Shown: one piece after another, positions 33,222 to 40,673 of the stretch
Layout: every line of letters starts with the position of its first letter
Position numbering within the stretch: position 1 is the stretch's first letter
DNA from: Acrocarpospora pleiomorpha
GTDB lineage: Bacteria > Actinomycetota > Actinomycetes > Streptosporangiales > Streptosporangiaceae
Assembly (NCBI RefSeq): GCF_009687885.1
Contig: NZ_BLAF01000029.1
Span: 44,619-108,618 of the forward strand
DNA: 64,000 bases
Direction: 5' to 3'
The notes under the pieces: generated by a model
What the model saw: the letters and a program-made list of their open reading frames with translations, nothing else
Database searches by the model: none
What the model was told of the DNA's origin: nothing
Program-made: the position numbers and the translations under genes

Positions 33222-33794
33222 TCACGGCTTCTTCCGCATGCTGAACGCCATCCCGATACCGATGCCCGCTAGCCCGAACACCACGACCCACACCCAGCCC
33301 GGCACGCTCGGCGACTCGGCGACCCGCGCCTCCGGGCTGGCCGCTGGACTGGCCTCCATGCTCACCTCTGGGCCGACCTCCACGCTGGCCGACGGCGCGG
33401 CGATCACCGGAGCGACGGCAGTCTCCTCCGGCGACGGGGGCGGCGCGAGCCTGAAGGGAATCTCGCCTTCGATCGGGTGGCCATCCCGGGAGACGACCCG
33501 GTAGGCGATCGTGTAGGCGCCGCCGGGCAACTGCGGGCCGACATCCTGGAGGACCCTGGGACCGCGCACCTGGGGCTTGCCGTCCTCGTAACGCAGCCCA
33601 CCAGGGCCGGTGACGATCACGACGGGAAAGCGCACCGACTCGGTGAACTCCAGGGTCACCTTCCTGAGCACCTCCACCCGGGAGTCCCGCAGCGGATCGC
33701 TGGTCCGCAGGGAGGTGTGCGCGAACGCCGGAGCGGTGCCCGACAGGAGCATGGCGAGGAAGGCCAGCGCGGCGAGGAGCGGGGAAATCTTCAT
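33222..33794 (-). CDS. copC: CopC-domain secreted/membrane-anchored copper protein
   Basis: 190 aa. The signal peptide (about 1-26) is cut before HTSLRTSDP, which exposes the N-terminal His of the CopC Cu(II) site. The CopC beta-barrel (about 26-120) contains LEFTESVRFPVVIVTGP and YRVVSRDGHPIEGEIPFRL with the second His ligand. A Ser/Pro/Glu-rich linker leads to a single TM helix (about 165-185) and a KRK-like tail (MRKKP). It is upstream of and co-oriented with the CopD-CtaG gene. It probably hands copper to CopD. Confidence 0.92.
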   Translation of the reverse strand: MKISPLLAALAFLAMLLSGTAPAFAHTSLRTSDPLRDSRVEVLRKVTLEFTESVRFPVVIVTGPGGLRYEDGKPQVRGPRVLQDVGPQLPGGAYTIAYRVVSRDGHPIEGEIPFRLAPPPSPEETAVAPVIAAPSASVEVGPEVSMEASPAASPEARVAESPSVPGWVWVVVFGLAGIGIGMAFSMRKKP

Positions 33795-33874
33795 GACGCC
33801 CCCAGGCTACCGACGCACGCGCTCGCTCCCTACCTCGCAGGCCACCTTCCAGCCTCCGCCCTCAGAGTCCGACC

Positions 33875-35167
33875 TCAGAGCCCGACGCAGGAGAGGGCCC
33901 GCTGGTAGGCGTCCACGCTCGCGTCGTGGTCACCCAGCTGGGACATCGTCTCGGCGGCGTGATGCCAGCTCTCGGCCACCTTGCGAGTGGCGGAGAGGTG
34001 CTTGAGCGACTCCCCGGCCACCGAAAGCTCCGTAGTGCACTCCTGGTCCCTGCGCTGCATGAAGTAGATCTGGCCGAGCATCAGGTGTGCCTCGGAGTGC
34101 AGACTGCGGTTGTTCTCGCCGACCAGGTCCACGGCCTGCTGCGCGTAGCCGAGGGCGGCGTTCAGATCACCCAGGGCCAGTTCGCACCTGGCCAGGTAGA
34201 GCGAGCAGTGGATGATGTCACCCAGGCCAGCGGAGGACTCCTTCAGTTCGCTCATCGCGCGCAACGTGATGTCGCGAGCGAGCTCGGCCTCGCCGGGGCG
34301 CACCTGGAGCAGCAGTTTAGCGTAGGCGCCGCGGAGCCGGGCAAGGTTACGGGGGCCGCCGGTCTCGGACTGGACCGCCAGGGCGCGCTCGATCAGCGAC
34401 ATGGCCTCCTCGCCGAAGCCGAGGTGCTCGGCGGTCACGGCGGCGTTCCAACAGGCGGCGACAGTCGAGCGTGGGGAGGCGAGCGTCTCGGCGGCCGACA
34501 GGAGCTCGGTGGCGAACTGCCGGGCCCTGAGCAGGTCACCGCGCCAGAAGTAGACCGAGAGCAGGGTGGCGCCGAGTTCTACCAGATCGTCGTTCCAGTG
34601 CTGGCGGGCGGTCTCGCCGAGGATGCGCTCGCCGACGTCGACACCTTCTTGGAAGTCGCCGCGCTCCCGGTAGCAACGGCAGAGCGCGACCGCGATCGCC
34701 ACCCGGCGAGAGGGGGTCTGGGCCTCCGTGTCGGACTCGAGCAGGGAGTCCAGCATCTCGATCGCCTCGTCCAGCTCAGCGCACGCCTCCAGAGAGCGGG
34801 CGTAGCCGAACTGGACGTCCTGGCGGAGCGAGGCCAGCCCAACGAGGCTCTTGTCGTCCATTAGTTCGCGGTAGCGACGGCGCGCCTCAAGGAACTCGCC
34901 GTTCTCCAGCGCCATCCGGGCGAAACGCAGCCCCAGGTCGAGTTCCTCCATCTGCTCGGCCGTGACACCGTTGACAAGATACGTCAACGAACAGTCGAGC
35001 TTCTGCGCAAGCAACTCCAAAACGGCGGGAGTTGGCGTACGCTTACCACTCTCGATGAGTGAGACGTATGAGTCTGACAATTCGGGATGGGCGAGCTGGG
35101 CCTGAGAGAGACCGCGTTGGCGGCGGATTGTTTTTATCCGCTGACCCACCAAATCTTGACTGGTCAC
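33875..35167 (-). CDS. XRE-TPR regulator (RRNPP-like) divergent from a secreted peptide gene
   Basis: 430 aa. The N-terminal Cro/CI helix-turn-helix (about 5-60; VGQRIKTIRRQRGLSQAQLAHPELSDSYVSLIESGKRTP) is followed by about 350 residues of helical repeats with TPR periodicity (ARMALENGEFLEARRRYRELM, YARSLEACAELDEAIEMLDSLL, CRCYRERGDFQEGVDVGERIL, LAVQSETGG, LARCELALGDLNAALGYAQQAVDL). GTG 35167 is chosen for AAGGGG 5 nt upstream. HTH-XRE plus TPR is the Rap/Rgg/PlcR/NprR-like architecture that binds imported peptides (family knowledge). A 43-aa secreted peptide gene starts 57 bp away on the other strand. The peptide link is inferred. Confidence 0.85.
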   Translation of the reverse strand: MTSQDLVGQRIKTIRRQRGLSQAQLAHPELSDSYVSLIESGKRTPTPAVLELLAQKLDCSLTYLVNGVTAEQMEELDLGLRFARMALENGEFLEARRRYRELMDDKSLVGLASLRQDVQFGYARSLEACAELDEAIEMLDSLLESDTEAQTPSRRVAIAVALCRCYRERGDFQEGVDVGERILGETARQHWNDDLVELGATLLSVYFWRGDLLRARQFATELLSAAETLASPRSTVAACWNAAVTAEHLGFGEEAMSLIERALAVQSETGGPRNLARLRGAYAKLLLQVRPGEAELARDITLRAMSELKESSAGLGDIIHCSLYLARCELALGDLNAALGYAQQAVDLVGENNRSLHSEAHLMLGQIYFMQRRDQECTTELSVAGESLKHLSATRKVAESWHHAAETMSQLGDHDASVDAYQRALSCVGL

Positions 35168-35224
35168 ATGCACCCCTTGAGAAGATGTAGGCCCCACAAC
35201 CAAACACCGACGGGAGTTCCCCCC

Positions 35225-35356
35225 ATGAAACGCCGCCTCGCCGTCTCTGTCGTAGCTGTCTTGATCGCAGCCGGAGTGGCTGTCTGGTTAAATGCTACGA
35301 CCGCAGGCGCCGCCCCGTCTCCCCTACCGCAGTCACCAGCGTTCATGTGCTGCTGA
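35225..35356 (+). CDS. 43-aa secreted peptide precursor (candidate signalling peptide)
   Basis: The 43-residue product starts MKRR and has a hydrophobic stretch (about 6-22), then TTAGA, a plausible signal peptidase site, leaving a mature tail near APSPLPQSPAFMCC. ATG 35225 has GGGAG at 35212-35216, 8 nt upstream. The gene is divergent from the XRE-TPR regulator, with a hairpin 7 nt after its stop. Size, export signal and neighbour match pro-peptides of RRNPP systems such as PapR or SHP. The C-terminal Cys pair is unusual for such peptides. It is shorter than many annotation cut-offs. Confidence 0.72.
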   Translation: MKRRLAVSVVAVLIAAGVAVWLNATTAGAAPSPLPQSPAFMCC

Positions 35357-35360
35357 TTCG

Positions 35361-35379
35361 TTACGCGCGCAGCGCGTGA
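35361..35379 (+). terminator. Hairpin after the peptide gene
   Basis: ACGCGC (35363-35368), GCA, GCGCGT (35372-35377), extendable by T-G and T-A pairs to an 8-bp stem. It begins about 5 nt after the peptide stop codon. It is a plausible terminator, which supports a monocistronic peptide transcript. Confidence 0.5.
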
Positions 35380-35789
35380 AGACGGGCCGACCTGGTGTGC
35401 TCAGGCGCAGCCCACGAGCACAGCAAGAGGCAAGACCGCGAGCCTCTACGTGGAGGAACGCGCACTGTCCACTTCTGGACACCGGCGCGGCACCTGCGCC
35501 GGACATGTGAAAACGTACGGGGTTAGTGGTTGACCATAGGCCGCCTAGAGCGCGGCGGCCGAAGGCCGACCGGAGCCCACAGTCCGATCGGGGCCCGGCC
35601 GCATCTCTCGCCAAGAGGTTTCACGCCACGGCCACCCCCTTTCGGGCCAGCATGACAAGGTAGTCGACTCCATTGTGGCGGCGCTTTCTGGAAGATTCCA
35701 GAGAGCGCCGCCTGACTATGTGTCAGGAAGCGCCACCACATCTTGTCACCAACCGACCACTTTGGGTGACCATTCCCGGGAATTCGAAT
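35380..35789. other. Gene-free stretch (about 410 bp)
   Basis: No coding sequence is supported here: the open frames on both strands lack ribosome binding sites and sequence character. It holds a small GC hairpin (35556-35568), a block reading on the minus strand like LVMLARKGVAVA then a stop (about 35620-35660), and the palindrome described separately. It could hold a small RNA or remnants of a repeat family. Confidence 0.55.
35677..35712. repeat. 17-bp-arm palindrome, part of a GTGGyGGCGCTTyCTG repeat cluster
   Basis: The left arm 35677-35693 and right arm 35696-35712 (GGCGGCGCTTTCTGGAA and its complement) match with one mismatch, and the centre is GA. A further related inverted copy with a TGTGGTGGCGCTTCCTGA core lies at about 35727-35744, and TGACAAG/CTTGTCA flank the block. 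The organisation is MITE-like or could be a strong structured RNA. No function is assigned. Confidence 0.6.
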
Positions 35790-37268
35790 TCAGGACGCCC
35801 GAAGCGCGAGATAAAGGTCTACTCGATCCGCCATCGCGGAGAGATCTTTTCCCGTCAATTCCTCGACTCGCCGAATGCGATATCGCACCGTGTTCACATG
35901 CACGTGCAGATGCTCGGCACAAGTGTTCCAGGAACCTGCACAATCAAGGAAAGTGCCGAGGGTACGCACAAGATCCGCCTGATGTTTTCTGTCATACGCG
36001 AAGAGCGGATCAAGCAACCGTTCCGAGAATGATCGGCGAACATCGCCGGGAACGGTCGCCAGCAGCAGTTCGTGGGTGTAAATCTCGGCGCTGGTGACCA
36101 CCCCGCCCCCGCGCGCCTCGGCCATCCGGCGCGCGTGCCCGGCCTCCTCCACCCCGCCGCGAATGGCGGCGGGGCCGGTCAGGGCGGCGCTGACGCCGAT
36201 CGACACCGCCACGCCCGGCAACGCGGCCACCCGGGCGGTCAGGGCCGCGGCGACCGTGTCGGCCGTGCCCGACCGCAGCGGGACCAGCGCGATCGCTCCG
36301 TCGGCCGCGGCGGCGGCGACCACCCGGCGGTCCATGAGCTCCTCCACCACCTGGCCGCCCAGCACGGCGGGATCGGCCGACGGCTCGGCGACGGTGGCCG
36401 ACACGACCGCGTACGGCTCCCCCGCGTCGATGCCGCACGTGCGCAGCCGGGCCGACAGCTCCGACAGGTCCGCGGTCCCGGCGGTGGCGAGTGCGATGAG
36501 TTGTTCCGCCAGCCGACGCTCGACCCGGCGGCCACCCTCAATCCGGGTCCGTTCCAGCGCCACGCACGAGGCCAGCTCGTAGCCGATCTCCGGGTCCAGC
36601 TCGCCCCCGCAGACCAGCGCCCACCCGGCGGCCCGGTGCGCCCGGTCCACCGCGAAGATCGTGTACGGCCCGGCGGTCACCAGCGGCAGCCGTACCGCGC
36701 CCAGGAATTCGGCGGCCAGGCGGGACGCGTCGGCCGCCGGCAGCGAACCGGCGATGACGGTTCCGGCGGCGGAGACGACCGCGCCGGTGACGCCCAGTTC
36801 CGCCGACATCAGCGCGCACAGTTCGGTCAGGCTCGCGCCCTCGGCCACGGCCGCCACGATGCGCCGGTGCCGTCCCAGCGCGCGGCGCAGGTCGCCGGCC
36901 TGCGCCCCGGCCAGGCGGCGGGTGACGGCCTCGGTGACCGCGCCGAAGGACACCTCGACCGGCACCTCGATCAGCGGCAGGCCGCGCTCCCGGCAGGCCG
37001 CCAGCAGATCCTCGGGGATGTGGCCGAGCCGGGCGTCCCCGGCGGCCAGCGCGGCCACGCCGCCGCGGACCAGGATGTCCACGAACCGCCACGAGTCGGC
37101 GGGCTCCTGCCGCCACATCATCCCGGTCAGCACGAGCTCGCCGCCGGACAGGTAGCGCCCGGGATCGGGCAGGTCGGTGATGAGCGCGCCGGTGATCTCG
37201 GCCTGCGTCTCCCCGGCGAGCAGGATGAGTCGCAGATCGTCGAGGGCCAGCAGATCGCGTATCCGCAC
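35790..37268 (-). CDS. PucR-family transcriptional regulator
   Basis: 492 aa. The N-terminal PucR domain (about 1-125; MRIRDLLALDDLRLILLAG, GELVLTGMMWRQEP) is followed by a GGDEF-like middle region and a C-terminal Fis-type HTH_30 (about 440-485; FLDCAGSWNTCAEHLHVHVNTVRYRIRRVEELTG). PucR regulators respond to purine catabolites in Bacillus and relatives and to other effectors elsewhere. It is divergent from a xanthine dehydrogenase subunit by 107 bp, which supports purine control. Confidence 0.92.
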   Translation of the reverse strand: MRIRDLLALDDLRLILLAGETQAEITGALITDLPDPGRYLSGGELVLTGMMWRQEPADSWRFVDILVRGGVAALAAGDARLGHIPEDLLAACRERGLPLIEVPVEVSFGAVTEAVTRRLAGAQAGDLRRALGRHRRIVAAVAEGASLTELCALMSAELGVTGAVVSAAGTVIAGSLPAADASRLAAEFLGAVRLPLVTAGPYTIFAVDRAHRAAGWALVCGGELDPEIGYELASCVALERTRIEGGRRVERRLAEQLIALATAGTADLSELSARLRTCGIDAGEPYAVVSATVAEPSADPAVLGGQVVEELMDRRVVAAAAADGAIALVPLRSGTADTVAAALTARVAALPGVAVSIGVSAALTGPAAIRGGVEEAGHARRMAEARGGGVVTSAEIYTHELLLATVPGDVRRSFSERLLDPLFAYDRKHQADLVRTLGTFLDCAGSWNTCAEHLHVHVNTVRYRIRRVEELTGKDLSAMADRVDLYLALRAS

Positions 37269-37375
37269 ACGCCCACACTATTTGGACGAATCTACAAGGC
37301 GCAGCCGCCGCCCGGCCCCGCGTTTCATGGCCACACCTCTAGGCCGCCCCTGAGCTGGGCTGATCTACTCACTCT

Positions 37376-39592
37376 ATGAGCATTGCCACGGGACAGAGCC
37401 AGGGCGTCGGCCAGGGCGTCGGTCACAGCGCGCTGCGTCCGGACGGGACGCTGAAGGTCACCGGCGAGTTCGCCTACTCCTCCGACCTGTGGCTGGACGG
37501 CATGCTGTGGGGCGCCACCCTGCGCAGCCCGCACCCGTCGGCGTGGATCAGATCCATCGACATCGCCCCCGCCCTGGCCATGCCCGGCGTGTACGCCGTG
37601 CTCACCCACGAGGACGTGCCCGGCACCAAGTTCTACGGCCTGGAGCACAAGGACCAGCCGGTCCTCGCCATCGACCAGGTCCGCTACCAGGGCGAGCCGG
37701 TGGCCCTGGTGGCCGCCGACCACCCCGAGACGGCCCGCCGCGCCGCCGACGCCATCCAGGTCCGGTACGAGCTGCGCGAAGCGGTCACCGACCCCCGCCG
37801 CGCCGCCTTCGACCCCGCCTGCCCCCAGGTCAACCCGCACGGCAACGTGGTCCGCCACCAGCCCGTCCGGGTGGGCGCGGAGTTCACCGCCGACGTCGTC
37901 GTGACCGGCGAGTACGAGGTCGGCATGCAGGACCAGGCCTTCCTCGGCCCCGAGTCCGGCCTGGCCGTGCCCGCCGAGGACGGCGGCGTCGACCTCTACA
38001 TCGCCACCCAGTGGCTGCACGTCGACCAGGACCAGGTCGCGCCCTGCCTCGGCCTGCCCAAGGACAAGGTCCGCCTCACCCTGGCCGGGGTCGGCGGCGC
38101 GTTCGGCGCCCGCGAGGACCTGTCCATGCAGATCCACGCCTCGATGCTGGCCCTGCGCACCGGCAAACCCATCAAGATCGTGTACGGCCGGGAGGAGTCC
38201 TTCTTCGGCCACGTGCACCGCCACCCGGCATGGATGCGCTACGAGCACGGCGCGACCGCCGACGGCCGCCTGGTCTACGTCAAGGCCGAGATCGTCCTGG
38301 ACGGCGGCGCGTACACCTCCTCTTCCCCCGCCGTGGTCGGCAACGCGGCGTCGCTGGGCGTGGGCCCGTACGAGGTGGACAACATCTGGATCGACGCGTA
38401 CGGGACCTACACCAACAACCCCCCGTGCGGGGCGATGCGCGGGTTCGGCGCGGTGCAGGCCTGTTTCGCGTACGAGTCGCAGATGGACCGGCTGGCCGAG
38501 GCGTGCGGGCTCTCCCCCGTCGAGATCCGGGTGCGGAACGCGGTCTCCCAGGGGTCGAAGCTGGCCACCGGTCAGGTGGTGGACACGCCCGCGCCGCTGG
38601 CCGGCATGCTGCGCGAGCTGGCGGCGATGCCGCTGCCGGGGCCCGGCTCGGCGGATCTGCGCGCGCTCCCCGGCGGGGTCGCGCAGACCACGCACGGCGA
38701 GGGGGTGCGGCGGGGCGTCGGCTACGGGGTGGGGATCAAGAACATCTGCTTCTCCGAGGGGTTCGACGACTACTCCACCGCGCGGGTCCGGGTTGAGCTG
38801 CTGGGCGGCGAGCCGCACGTGCTGGTGCACACGGCGGCGGCCGAGGTAGGCCAGGGGCTGATCATGGTCAAGAGCCAGATCGCCAGGACCGAGCTGGGCA
38901 TCGAGCGGGTGACGATCGTCCCGGCCGACACCTCGGTGGGCTCGGCGGGGTCCTCGTCGGCGTCGCGGCAGTCGTACATGACCGGCGGCGCGGTCAAGGT
39001 GGCCTGCGAGGCGGTGCGGGAGCGGCTGGACAAGCTGAGGGCGGGCGGGGCCACGCTGGCGGAGGTGCTGGCGGACGGGCCGGTCGAGGAGACCAGGGAG
39101 TTCCGGCACCGGCGCACGTTCCCGATGGATCCGGTGACGGGGCAGGGCGACTCGCACACCCAGCTGGCGTTGTGCGTGCACCGGGCGGTGGTGGACGTGG
39201 ACGTGGAGCTGGGTCTGGTCAAGGTGGTGGAGCTGGCGGCGGTGCAGGATGTGGGGCGGATCATCAATCCGCTCGCGCTGGAGGGGCAGATCCACGGGGG
39301 GTCGGCGCAGGGGCTGGGGCTGGCGCTGATGGAGGAGATCCAGGTCAGGGACGGCAAGGTGCTCAATCCGTCGTTCACCGACTATCTGATCCCGACGATC
39401 CTGGATATGCCGCCGATGCGGCTGTCGATCCTGGAGAACCCGGACCCGCACGCGCCCTACGGTCTGCGCGGCGCGGGTGAGCCGCCGACGTTGTCGTCCA
39501 CGCCCGCCATCGCGGCCGCCGTCAGGAACGCGACCGGGCTCGCGCTGACGCGAGTGCCGATCCGGCCGGACGACATCGCCCTCGCCGGTTAG
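37376..39592 (+). CDS. Xanthine dehydrogenase molybdenum-binding subunit
   Basis: 738 aa, the large molybdopterin-binding subunit (XdhA/XdhD/PucD type). It contains GKVTGEFAYSSDLWLDGMLWGATLRSPHP-like N-terminal sequence, GVGGAFGAREDLSMQIHASMLAL, CGAMRGFGAVQACFAYESQMDRLA, the MPT/active-site block AAAEVGQGLIMVKSQIA and catalytic Glu in YGLRGAGEPPTLS. It oxidises hypoxanthine/xanthine with separate FAD and 2Fe-2S subunits. Those partner genes are not adjacent, unlike in common puc operons. Divergent PucR suggests purine-dependent expression. Its end overlaps the convergent gene by 4 bp. Confidence 0.9.
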   Translation: MSIATGQSQGVGQGVGHSALRPDGTLKVTGEFAYSSDLWLDGMLWGATLRSPHPSAWIRSIDIAPALAMPGVYAVLTHEDVPGTKFYGLEHKDQPVLAIDQVRYQGEPVALVAADHPETARRAADAIQVRYELREAVTDPRRAAFDPACPQVNPHGNVVRHQPVRVGAEFTADVVVTGEYEVGMQDQAFLGPESGLAVPAEDGGVDLYIATQWLHVDQDQVAPCLGLPKDKVRLTLAGVGGAFGAREDLSMQIHASMLALRTGKPIKIVYGREESFFGHVHRHPAWMRYEHGATADGRLVYVKAEIVLDGGAYTSSSPAVVGNAASLGVGPYEVDNIWIDAYGTYTNNPPCGAMRGFGAVQACFAYESQMDRLAEACGLSPVEIRVRNAVSQGSKLATGQVVDTPAPLAGMLRELAAMPLPGPGSADLRALPGGVAQTTHGEGVRRGVGYGVGIKNICFSEGFDDYSTARVRVELLGGEPHVLVHTAAAEVGQGLIMVKSQIARTELGIERVTIVPADTSVGSAGSSSASRQSYMTGGAVKVACEAVRERLDKLRAGGATLAEVLADGPVEETREFRHRRTFPMDPVTGQGDSHTQLALCVHRAVVDVDVELGLVKVVELAAVQDVGRIINPLALEGQIHGGSAQGLGLALMEEIQVRDGKVLNPSFTDYLIPTILDMPPMRLSILENPDPHAPYGLRGAGEPPTLSSTPAIAAAVRNATGLALTRVPIRPDDIALAG

Positions 39593-40539
39593 AGATCGTC
39601 GGGGTCGCAGGCGATGCCGTCGTTGTCCTTGTCGACATACCACGCGTACTGCGGGTGGGTGCCCTTGAAGAAGGGCCCCGCGCCCGCCGCGACGGCCTCG
39701 CGGCAGCTCGCGTATTTGGTCTGATTGTTTCCGCTGGCCGCGGGGCTGGGGTTGTCTCCCGCCTGCGGCGCCAGCGGCTGGCCGGTGTTCTGCGGGGTTC
39801 CCGATTGCGTCACCGCGGGGTTGGTGAGACCAGGGTCGGTGGCGGGCGGCGGAGTCACGACGGCGGACGGCTGCGTCACGGGCGCGGACGCGCCCGTGGG
39901 ACCGCTCAGGCGGGCCCGCAGGGCCACCGCCTCCTGCTGGCTGAACCCGGCGATGCTCAGGCTGTCCTCGGTGATCTCCTGCGCCACCCGGGGGGCGGCC
40001 ACCACCTTGTCGGCGACCACGATGGCCAGCTGCCGGTTGACCGTGTCCCTGGTCAGGTCGGCGATCTGGGCGCGGCTGTCCGGCGCGAGCACGACCCGGA
40101 CCGCGTACTTCCCGTCGGTCTCGGCGAGCGACTCGATCTTCTGCACCACCGCGACGGTGACCCCGGGCTCCAGCTGATAGCACATGGCCCCGGCGTCGTC
40201 GGGAACCGCCTCGGCGCCCGCGCAGGGACCGGGCCCGACCAGCTCGACCGGCGCGAAGTGGATGGGCGTGGCCAGCCGGCGCAGCGTCGTGGTGGACAGC
40301 GGCGGCGCGTCCGGATTGCGGGTCATCAGCACCGCGACCGTGGCCAGCACCCCGCTCATCACCACCACCAGCACGAGCGCCACGGCCAGCGCCACGGTGG
40401 TGCGCCTGGTGGCCTGCGGCGGCCCGGGCGGAGCCGCGGGGGCGCCTGGAGGCCCTGGTTCTCCGGGGCCTGATGGACCTCCTGGGCCTCCAGCGCCGCC
40501 CCCCGGCGGGGGCTCAGCCGCGCCCGGCGTGTTCTGCAT
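39589..40539 (-). CDS. Pro-rich membrane protein with SecD-P1-like and Excalibur domains
   Basis: 316 aa from ATG 40539, preferred for the GAGG ribosome binding site (ATG 40560 adds 7 residues). Order: Pro/Gly-rich cytoplasmic tail (about 1-45), one TM helix (about 50-72), an extracellular domain (about 85-200), a Pro/Thr linker, and a C-terminal Excalibur motif (about 280-316; CREAVAAGAGPFFKGTHPQYAWYVDKDNDGIACDPDD). The extracellular part (VRVVLAPDSRAQIADLTRDTVNRQLAIVVADKVVAAPRVAQEITEDSLSIAGFSQQEAVALRARL) closely resembles the P1 domain of SecD, not its translocase TM core. It may bind calcium and interact outside the membrane. Confidence 0.78.
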   Translation of the reverse strand: MQNTPGAAEPPPGGGAGGPGGPSGPGEPGPPGAPAAPPGPPQATRRTTVALAVALVLVVVMSGVLATVAVLMTRNPDAPPLSTTTLRRLATPIHFAPVELVGPGPCAGAEAVPDDAGAMCYQLEPGVTVAVVQKIESLAETDGKYAVRVVLAPDSRAQIADLTRDTVNRQLAIVVADKVVAAPRVAQEITEDSLSIAGFSQQEAVALRARLSGPTGASAPVTQPSAVVTPPPATDPGLTNPAVTQSGTPQNTGQPLAPQAGDNPSPAASGNNQTKYASCREAVAAGAGPFFKGTHPQYAWYVDKDNDGIACDPDDL

Positions 40540-40604
40540 CCCGACCTCGATCCCTACCATCGCCCGCCGAGCCTATCGAGGTCCGCCAGCGCACGGTAAT
40601 CAGA

Positions 40605-40644
40605 TGACAGTCTGTCACCAAGCCAGCCGAACATCTGTCAGACT
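40605..40644. promoter_or_regulatory. Inverted repeats upstream of ald
   Basis: TGACAG (40605-40610), T, CTGTCA (40612-40617) is a perfect 6-bp inverted repeat; a related site, TGTCAGACT (40636-40644), is the near-complement of AGTCTGTCA at 40609-40617. They lie 30-69 bp before ATG 40674, as expected for regulator sites (AldR-like or other). TAGAGC (40662-40667) could be a -10 of a leaderless transcript. Confidence 0.5.
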
Positions 40645-40673
40645 GCCCGCCGCGACGCGGGTAGAGCACCCCT

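Noticed and set aside
35673..36097. Two overlapping open frames (119 and 140 aa) after the peptide gene
   Set aside because: They run through the palindrome and the 3' end of pucR, lack ribosome binding sites and show no domain.
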